Source: JAJDYQ01 sp942491945
Lineage (GTDB): Bacteria; Pseudomonadota; Gammaproteobacteria; JAJDYQ01
Assembly: GCA_942491945.1 (NCBI GenBank)
Contig: CALODD010000022.1
Coordinates: 1 to 11,430 of the forward strand
DNA: 11,430 bases
Reading direction: 5' to 3'
Shown one piece after another: positions 6,798 to 11,430 of this stretch (positions within the stretch are counted from its first letter, which is position 1; the number at the start of each line of letters is the position of its first letter). Position numbers and translations under genes: made by a program. Below the pieces are notes generated by a model. That model saw only the letters and a program-made list of their open reading frames with translations. It did no database searches and was not told the DNA's origin.

Positions 6798-8327
6798 TTA
6801 ACTATGACCACCGCCACCCGGCGTAGAAACACGCAATCGATCACCCGTCGATAACTCAACTTCCTGTTTAGGTTCCAGGACTTCATCATTCAATTGATTC
6901 ACTCCAGAACTGGCAGCGGCCCCTGTTCCAAGCCCCCAGGGTTGATGACGACGACGTTCAGTTAGCAGGGTAACCTTAGCAGGGCGTAAAAACTCAAACT
7001 CTCGAACCAGACCATCGCCACCCGGGTATTTTCCGGCACCTCCAGAGCCTCGACGTATCGCGTACTGATTGATACGCAATGGGTAATGCATTTCCAATGC
7101 CTCTATCGGCGTATTCAATGTATTGGTCATATGCGTCTGAACGCCAGAGAGACCATTCGCCTGCGAACCAGCCCCCATGCCCCCGCCAATGGTCTCGTAA
7201 TAGTCCCATGACCACTCAGCGTCATCACTGCCCATAGCTATATTATTCATACTGCCATGGCTGGCCGCTGGAATGCGATCTGGAATCGCCTGCGCTAAAG
7301 CGCCGAGTAAAACATCAACGATTCGCGTACTGGTTTCAACATTACCTGCCGCAACAGCAGCTGGAAATTGCGCATTCAGTAAACAACCTTCAGGAGCATA
7401 TAATTCGATTGGACGAAAGCTTCCTGCGCAAGCAGGCGTCTGCTCTGGCATCAGGCAACGAAAAACATAAAAAACAGCAGCGGCAGCTACGGAAAGTGGA
7501 CAGTTAATATTGCCACGAACCTGCTTTGCTGTACCGGAGAAATCTACAACGATTTTTTCTCGGCTAACATTAAGCGTGACTTGTATCGTGATATCGTACT
7601 GGCCGAGGCCATCATCATCCATAACGTCAGTAAACTCATATCTTCCCTGCGGAATTTCTGCCAGTGCATGACGCGCCATAGACTCGGCATAATCATTCAG
7701 TTTTACCAGCGCATGCTGATATTCAGCCTGACCAATCTGATTGACCAGATCAGCTAAACGATCGACACCCACATTGGCTGAACTCAACTGTGCAGTAAAG
7801 TCCCCACGACTTTCGGTTGGATTACGTGTTGCCGAAATAAGTTGCTGCATCACCGTGTCAACAAGCTCGCCGTTTTGCACTATTCGTTGTGGCGAAATAA
7901 TTTGCCCTTCTTCATGCAGCGTACCGGAAATAGGCATCGAACCCGGACTATCAGCACCTATATCGGCATGGTGTGCCCGATTGGCGACAAACCCCATCAG
8001 CTTTTCATCTAGCAGTAGAGGTGCAACCAATGTCACATCAGGTAAATGCGTTCCACCGAGAAAAGGATTATTAAAGATAACGATATCACCCGTTTGCCAG
8101 TCAAACTCAGCAACCACATCTCGCATTGCATAGGCCATGCTTCCCAGGTGTACTGGAATATGTGCTGCCTGCGCACACAGTTCTCCTTCAGCATCAAATA
8201 CCGCACAGGAATAATCCAGACGATCACGAATATTGGGGGAAAAGGCAGCATGACGCAGTACCGCTCCCATCTCATCGCAGATGGCCGCAATCCGATTAGA
8301 GAACAGAGATAATTCAATAACATCCAT
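6798..8327 (-). CDS. Hydantoinase B / 5-oxoprolinase subunit B family protein (orphan HyuB)
   Basis: Member of the HyuB family, the subunit that pairs with HyuA in ATP-dependent hydantoinases, 5-oxoprolinases and related carboxylases. From the ATG at 8327 it has 509 residues, near full family length. Family landmarks in order: DEMGAVLRHAAFSPNIRDR (18-36), HIPVHLGSM (57-64), FNNPFLGGTHLPDVT (85-99), NRAHHADIGADSPGS (116-130), EEGQIISP, GNVETSTRIVD, GGGMGAG, RRGSGGAGKYPGGDG and the Gly-rich tail TPGGGGHS. The frame is open to 8501 and has other ATGs at 8369 and 8393, but family homology begins at MDVIEL; none has a good Shine-Dalgarno. No hyuA gene is next to it: baeS diverges upstream and asnO follows 28 nt downstream. 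The substrate is unknown; pyroglutamate or a cyclised glutamine derivative would fit the asnO neighbour, but that is speculation. Confidence 0.88.
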   Translation of the reverse strand: MDVIELSLFSNRIAAICDEMGAVLRHAAFSPNIRDRLDYSCAVFDAEGELCAQAAHIPVHLGSMAYAMRDVVAEFDWQTGDIVIFNNPFLGGTHLPDVTLVAPLLLDEKLMGFVANRAHHADIGADSPGSMPISGTLHEEGQIISPQRIVQNGELVDTVMQQLISATRNPTESRGDFTAQLSSANVGVDRLADLVNQIGQAEYQHALVKLNDYAESMARHALAEIPQGRYEFTDVMDDDGLGQYDITIQVTLNVSREKIVVDFSGTAKQVRGNINCPLSVAAAAVFYVFRCLMPEQTPACAGSFRPIELYAPEGCLLNAQFPAAVAAGNVETSTRIVDVLLGALAQAIPDRIPAASHGSMNNIAMGSDDAEWSWDYYETIGGGMGAGSQANGLSGVQTHMTNTLNTPIEALEMHYPLRINQYAIRRGSGGAGKYPGGDGLVREFEFLRPAKVTLLTERRRHQPWGLGTGAAASSGVNQLNDEVLEPKQEVELSTGDRLRVSTPGGGGHS

Positions 8328-8387
8328 CGACGAAGTATACCGTAGTGAGTCGCATTGCTTCGCATCCATACTTCTTACAAATTTCGC

Positions 8388-8396
8388 TGGCATAAT
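8388..8396 (+). promoter_or_regulatory. Candidate extended -10 promoter for baeSR
   Basis: TGGCATAAT has the TGn extension plus CATAAT (8391-8396). The baeS ATG begins 7 nt after the hexamer, where transcription would be expected to start, and no Shine-Dalgarno is visible, so the mRNA might be leaderless. No clear -35 element is present. On the minus strand TATACT (complement of 8334-8339) sits 6 nt before the hyuB ATG in the same way. Confidence 0.3.
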
Positions 8397-8402
8397 GCTT
8401 AT

Positions 8403-9890
8403 ATGAAACTCGGTATCCGTAGCAGGTTGTTTTTTGTCATTTTGATCACCAGCATCATTGTGGTCATTGGTATGGCAACGTTTACCCGCTGGTCGATACA
8501 CCGAGGATTTGTCACCTATATCGAAGACCGGCAGGCGGAACGCATTGAAGCTATTTCGGAAGAACTCTCAGAAATATATGAAGATAGCGATAGCTGGCAA
8601 GACATAAAGAATAATAAGCGGCTATGGCTCAGTATTATCTTTAACCAGACCAATCGACTCAGACACCAGGGAGATCATCACAAACCACAACGTCCACCTA
8701 GAGCTCCGCCGCATATAGAACGTCTGTTGCGTAATACCAGCAATCACTGGCCAAGTGACCGCATGCTCAGACGCATTAGTGACAAAGATCATCGCCTGCC
8801 TTTTGAAGTCAGGCTGATGTTATTCGATCATGGTAAACGGCCCATCTTTGGTCGTGATGATCAATTAAGCCAGTCACAGCTTTTCCCCATCCGTGAAGAT
8901 GGGGAAACAATCGGTTATCTCGCCCTAATTAAAGGCCCAACACTGACACAGGGTGGTCAACTGCGCTTTCTGGAAAACCAGCACCGCGGCCTGATCTTCA
9001 TCGTTCTTGGCGTAATATTGTTATCCGCGCTTATCTCTTTATTACAGTCGAGACGACTGGTTAAACCCCTACAACAGTTCCGTGAAGCCACCCGAGAACT
9101 GGCGTCAGGTAACTATCAACGACGCGTTGAGGTAAACCGTACCGATGAACTTGGTGATCTGGCGAAAGACATCAACGCTCTGGGCGAATCACTGGAAGCG
9201 AATGAGCAGGCCCGCAAACAATGGGTGGCAGATATTGCTCATGAACTGAGAACACCACTCACCATCTTAAGAGGGGAGCTGGAGACCATACAGGCAGGTA
9301 TCCGTCCGTTAGATGAAAAAGCCATTGAGTCACTACACGAAGACACCATGCGACTCACCCGGCTGGTCAACGACCTTTATGAGCTGTCTATGTCAGATCA
9401 GGGCACTCTGAATTATCAGAAGGAAGGGATTGAAATAAACCCTGTTTTACAAAACCTGATAGAACGTTATCAGATTCGTTACAACGATAAAAACCTCAAG
9501 CTCACCGGCGATCTCAAGGCAACACAGTCAAAACACATCTTTGCTGACAGCCAGCGATTAATACAGCTATTCACCAACTTACTGGAAAATAGTCTGAGAT
9601 ATACGGATGCAGGTGGAAAGCTGGAAATCACAACCACAGTTTCTCAGAACAAAATCGAAATCAGCTTTAATGATAGCTCGCCTGGCGTACCCGAAGAGGC
9701 ACTTCCGCATTTATTTGACCGTTTGTATCGGGTTGAGTCGTCACGTAACCGCACCACTGGCGGCAGCGGCCTTGGACTGGCAATTGCAAGTAATATTGTG
9801 ACTGCACATGATGGCACTATATCTGCGCACGCATCAGAATGCGGTGGTCTATGTATAAAAGTTTCACTGCCCATGGATCAAAGATCATGA
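8403..9890 (+). CDS. baeS: Envelope-stress sensor histidine kinase BaeS
   Basis: Inner-membrane histidine kinase that senses envelope stress and phosphorylates BaeR. The 495-residue protein starts at MKLGIRSRLFF, matching the usual BaeS N-terminus; an in-frame ATG at 8355 would add 16 residues and overlap the promoter. Segments: TM1 about 10-28; periplasmic sensor about 30-195, with a His/Pro/Arg-rich stretch at 87-105; TM2 about 196-216; HAMP about 217-270; H-box ADIAHELRTPL with phospho-acceptor His280; N-box with Asn396; a D/G1 region NDSSPGVP (423-430), resembling BaeS's variant DSAPGVP; a DRLYRVESSRNR block (439-450) and GGSGLGLAI. These late motifs are close to E. coli BaeS, supporting the name over a generic kinase. 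It overlaps baeR by 4 nt (ATGA). No RND efflux genes of the mdtABC type, which are linked to baeSR in enterics, are seen here. Confidence 0.9.
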   Translation: MKLGIRSRLFFVILITSIIVVIGMATFTRWSIHRGFVTYIEDRQAERIEAISEELSEIYEDSDSWQDIKNNKRLWLSIIFNQTNRLRHQGDHHKPQRPPRAPPHIERLLRNTSNHWPSDRMLRRISDKDHRLPFEVRLMLFDHGKRPIFGRDDQLSQSQLFPIREDGETIGYLALIKGPTLTQGGQLRFLENQHRGLIFIVLGVILLSALISLLQSRRLVKPLQQFREATRELASGNYQRRVEVNRTDELGDLAKDINALGESLEANEQARKQWVADIAHELRTPLTILRGELETIQAGIRPLDEKAIESLHEDTMRLTRLVNDLYELSMSDQGTLNYQKEGIEINPVLQNLIERYQIRYNDKNLKLTGDLKATQSKHIFADSQRLIQLFTNLLENSLRYTDAGGKLEITTTVSQNKIEISFNDSSPGVPEEALPHLFDRLYRVESSRNRTTGGSGLGLAIASNIVTAHDGTISAHASECGGLCIKVSLPMDQRS

Positions 9891-10582
9891 ATAACAACAG
9901 TCTGGTCCTAATCGTTGAAGATGAGATAAAACTCGCAAAGATATTGCAGGAATTTCTCGAGCATAGCGGTTATCGCACGCATATCATCACTCAGGGAAAT
10001 GATGTCGTTGACTGGATCAAACAACATCAACCTGACTTGATGTTACTTGACCTCATGTTACCTGGAAAAGACGGCCTGGATATCTGCCGCGAAGTCAGAC
10101 AATTCAGCAACCTGCCCATCATCATGACCACGGCACGCGTCGAAGAAATAGACCGCCTACTGGGACTTGAGCTAGGCGCAGATGATTATGTCTGCAAACC
10201 CTATAGCCCAAGGGAAGTAACCGCGCGAGTCAAAGCTCAACTAAGACGCTCTGGCATGAACAATCAATCTGCCGATAGTCATGATGAGGATCAACTATTG
10301 AAACTCGACCCAACTCAGCTTAGCGTCAGGTTTGAAGATCACGAGCAAATACTGACCAGCGTCGAGTTCGCATTACTGCATACTCTGTATCAATCACCGG
10401 GCAGGATTTTCTCGCGTAACCAGCTCATGGATAGCATTTACACCGATCAACGCATCGTTTCAGATCGAACCGTCGATAGTCATATCAAGAAGCTGCGGCA
10501 GAAGTTACATCAACTAACGCCTGCTCATGAATTTATTCATTCAGTCTATGGCGCTGGCTATCGCTATGAATATGAATCTTAA
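9887..10582 (+). CDS. baeR: OmpR-family response regulator BaeR
   Basis: DNA-binding response regulator, cytoplasmic, partner of BaeS. The start is the ATG at 9887, overlapping the kinase stop in ATGA, which implies translational coupling; it gives 231 residues (E. coli BaeR has 240). The receiver domain has the acidic pair Glu11-Asp12, phospho-acceptor Asp55 in LLDLMLPG, Thr82 and Lys104 in CKPYSPRE. The effector is a winged helix (about 135-231) with FSRNQLM, DRTVDSHIKKLRQKL and the C-terminal wing VYGAGYRYE. EEIDRLLGLELGADDY together with CKPYSPRE is very close to E. coli BaeR. A longer reading from 9839 would only overlap the kinase and is not needed. Confidence 0.92.
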   Translation: MNNNSLVLIVEDEIKLAKILQEFLEHSGYRTHIITQGNDVVDWIKQHQPDLMLLDLMLPGKDGLDICREVRQFSNLPIIMTTARVEEIDRLLGLELGADDYVCKPYSPREVTARVKAQLRRSGMNNQSADSHDEDQLLKLDPTQLSVRFEDHEQILTSVEFALLHTLYQSPGRIFSRNQLMDSIYTDQRIVSDRTVDSHIKKLRQKLHQLTPAHEFIHSVYGAGYRYEYES

Positions 10583-10690
10583 ATTCACAATTTCTCCTTA
10601 TTCCAACAAACTTAAACTGGATAAACTCTTTTAGAATACGAGCCTACATGAACAGCTGCCCTTCAACAGCTTGATCATGTTTCTCCCCCT
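10583..10690 (+). other. Intergenic stretch between baeR and its terminator
   Basis: Just over 100 nt without a gene. It holds a direct repeat AACAGCT (10651-10657 and 10665-10671), whose AGCTG/CAGCT arms could also form a 5-bp hairpin, and a -10-like TAGAAT at 10632-10637 without a good -35. It is most simply the 3' untranslated region of baeSR. No ORF of note. Confidence 0.4.
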
Positions 10691-10718
10691 AAAGCCCGCT
10701 TTTTTGGCGGGCTTTTTT
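10691..10718 (+). terminator. Intrinsic terminator downstream of baeSR
   Basis: The stem AAAGCCCGC (10691-10699) pairs with GCGGGCTTT (10707-10715) across a 7-nt T-rich loop and is followed by a T run ending at 10718. The U-tract is on the plus strand, so it ends the baeSR transcript and separates it from the Spy-like gene. Confidence 0.92.
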
Positions 10719-10831
10719 ATGGAATACAGACATCCATAATGTTTGCATATTTGCTTCCTCTTTCTTAAACATTTCCTCGTTATCTTGTTCACATGGTCAC
10801 TGTTGACCGGAAATCTAAACAGGAGTTAACG
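10719..10831 (+). promoter_or_regulatory. Upstream region of the Spy-like gene
   Basis: T/C-rich leader. TTGCAT (10743-10748) and TTAAAC (10765-10770) at 16-nt spacing are a weak promoter candidate, and GGTCA(10795-10799)-CTGT-TGACC(10804-10808) is a small inverted repeat in the expected 5' leader. The Shine-Dalgarno AGGAG (10821-10825) lies 6 nt before the ATG. Spy is a BaeR and CpxR target in E. coli, but I could not find a convincing copy of either known box here. Confidence 0.35.
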
Positions 10832-11098
10832 ATGAAAAAATTAATTGCTACAGTAACAATTGCATCACTAGGCCTTGTCGCTATCAATGGCTTCGCTTCA
10901 TCTTACGGTGAAGGCCATCATGGTAAACACATGGAAAAACGCATGGAGCGTATGACAGAGAAACTTGACCTCTCATCTGAGCAGCAACAAAAGATGCGCG
11001 GCTTAATTGAAGCGCAGATGGAAAAACGTAAGAGCATGCGAGAAGAAATGCAGACCAGCATGAAATCCATTCTGACAGGTGATGGCTGGAAAATTTGA
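10832..11098 (+). CDS. Spy/CpxP-like periplasmic protein, apparently truncated by a frameshift
   Basis: Spy-family proteins are small helical periplasmic chaperone or stress proteins. The start is the ATG at 10832 with AGGAG 6 nt upstream; an in-frame GTG-type extension to 10793 is unneeded. Residues 1-23 are a Sec signal peptide (MKKLIATVTI..., cleavage likely after GFAS). The mature part has a His-rich patch GEGHHGKH and charged amphipathic helices rich in Met, Glu, Lys and Arg, with the family-type LDLSSEQQQKM (45-55) matching the LTxxQ pattern. It ends after only 88 residues at ILTGDGWKI, exactly where a second LTxxQ motif and a C-terminal helix are expected. A displaced open frame continues to 11183. 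Its position after baeSR supports a BaeR-controlled role. I am confident in the family type, less so that the reading as given is intact. Confidence 0.75.
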   Translation: MKKLIATVTIASLGLVAINGFASSYGEGHHGKHMEKRMERMTEKLDLSSEQQQKMRGLIEAQMEKRKSMREEMQTSMKSILTGDGWKI

Positions 11099-11183
11099 AT
11101 CCGCCGGAAAAATAGTAAAGTACGGCAAGGGCAAGTACGGTGACGGCAAGTACTGCGAAAAGCACGGCAGAGATGACGACTAG
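11076..11183 (+). pseudogene. Displaced C-terminal reading frame of the Spy-like gene
   Basis: One frame over (+1), the sequence is open from 11076 to TAG 11181-11183 and encodes GKFESAGKIVKYGKGKYG and then DGKYCEKHGRDDD, a Lys/Gly/His-rich tail in keeping with the upstream protein. A 15-bp repeat keeps this frame, and a terminator begins 8 nt after this stop, whereas the stop at 11098 leaves about 90 unexplained nucleotides. The switch must occur between 11076 and 11095; removing one A from the AAAA at 11090-11093 would join the two parts. It may be a real mutation or a homopolymer sequencing error. Confidence 0.55.
11118..11153 (+). repeat. 15-bp tandem repeat, about 2.4 copies
   Basis: The units AAGTACGGCAAGGGC (11118-11132) and AAGTACGGTGACGGC (11133-11147) are followed by a partial AAGTAC (11148-11153). 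The copies differ at 3 of 15 positions. In the displaced Spy-like frame they encode KYGKG, KYGDG and KY. Confidence 0.8.
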
Positions 11184-11190
11184 CATGAAT

Positions 11191-11217
11191 AACCCGCATA
11201 CCTTTGGTATGCGGGTT
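11191..11217 (+). terminator. Hairpin terminator after the Spy-like gene
   Basis: A perfect 12-bp inverted repeat, AACCCGCATACC (11191-11202) and GGTATGCGGGTT (11206-11217), closes on a TTT loop. The following U-tract is short (TTTATCTAT), so termination may be moderate. It begins 8 nt after the TAG at 11183. Confidence 0.8.
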
Positions 11218-11290
11218 TATCTATAATCCAGTCATAACAATAACGATTGAATGTATTTAACAGCATCAATCAAACAGGATGGAGATATCT

Positions 11291-11407
11291 GTGAATATAA
11301 AATGGCTTTTACTAATGGCCTCTGCGGCATGTCTACCAATATCCAGTTATGCACATAATTCGCAGGTCGATGAGAACAATCATCCATACGCAGAAATTTC
11401 TCGTTAA
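11291..11407 (+). CDS. Short exported protein of unknown function, possibly frameshifted
   Basis: A 38-codon frame from GTG 11291, with GGAG (11281-11284) 6 nt upstream. Residues 1-21 form a clear Sec signal peptide (MNIKWLLLMA..., cleavage likely at SYA|H), leaving a mature part of only about 17 residues that is His/Asn-rich and stops at TAA 11405-11407. Such a short mature peptide is unusual. The neighbouring frame stays open across the stop to the window end and reads NFWEHFLP, so a single extra base in AAATTT (11393-11398) or just after may have cut a longer protein. I do not recognise the family. It follows the Spy-like gene after a terminator and has its own leader. Confidence 0.5.
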   Translation: MNIKWLLLMASAACLPISSYAHNSQVDENNHPYAEISR

Positions 11408-11430
11408 TTTTTGGGAACACTTCTTACCGA

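Noticed and set aside
8328..8501. N-terminal extension of the HyuB frame to 8501
   Set aside because: The extra 58 residues have no family resemblance and overlap the start of baeS on the other strand; homology starts at 8327.
9839..9886. 16-residue extension of BaeR from ATG 9839
   Set aside because: It lies within the end of baeS; ATG 9887 gives the ATGA overlap and the normal receiver-domain start.
11090..11098. Programmed -1 ribosomal frameshift at GGAAAATTTG
   Set aside because: The downstream frame requires a +1 move, not -1, and no stimulatory structure or +1 signal is evident; an indel is simpler.
10884..11199. Two overlapping minus-strand open frames opposite the Spy-like gene
   Set aside because: They are antisense shadows created by its codon bias and have no ribosome-binding site or recognisable domains.

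Overview
The window reads as chromosomal DNA from a gammaproteobacterium, probably a halotolerant or marine one. The reasons are RNase T and a Grx4-type monothiol glutaredoxin, a BaeS/BaeR pair with E. coli-like motifs, a lipoyl-domain-bearing dihydrolipoyl dehydrogenase, a type IV pilin, and an enzyme of the N-acetylglutaminylglutamine amide (NAGGN) osmolyte pathway. I cannot name a genus from the sequence alone. Most genes have moderate base composition; the 2.8-4.9 kb stretch is visibly more AT-rich.

Layout. (1) 2-2384, plus strand: the 3' part of lpdA (start lies before the window), followed 4 nt later by rnt, closed by a perfect bidirectional hairpin terminator. (2) 2432-2770, minus strand: grxD, convergent with rnt. 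(3) 2965-4930, plus strand, AT-rich: a membrane-anchored protein of about 497 residues that resembles the DUF4403 family by pattern only, then a type IV major-pilin-like gene. (4) 4931-8327, minus strand: a likely two-gene operon with an orphan hydantoinase B/oxoprolinase subunit upstream of asnO (NAGGN amidotransferase). The asnO stop codon directly abuts the pilin stop codon. (5) 8403-10582, plus strand: baeS-baeR with a 4-nt overlap, followed by an intrinsic terminator. (6) 10832-11183, plus strand: a Spy/CpxP-like periplasmic protein gene that appears frameshifted near its 3' end. (7) 11291-11407: a very short exported ORF that also looks frameshifted near the window end.

How the genes fit together. 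lpdA supplies the E3 step of a 2-oxoacid dehydrogenase complex, presumably pyruvate dehydrogenase, with E1/E2 genes expected just upstream. rnt (RNA 3'-end maturation) shares its transcript. baeSR and the Spy-like gene form an envelope-stress module: a kinase senses periplasmic damage, the regulator responds, and a periplasmic chaperone-like protein is the expected target. asnO points to osmotic adaptation, but its usual partners (GNAT-fused NAGG synthetase and M42 peptidase) are absent here and a hydantoinase-B-like gene sits in their place.

Most notable observations: the asnO/orphan hyuB pairing, the uncharacterised AT-rich DUF4403-like/pilin cassette with a G7 tract at its translation start, and the displaced but intact-looking C-terminal reading frame of the Spy-like gene. 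I found no CRISPR array, tRNA, rRNA, transposase or clearly novel defence system.
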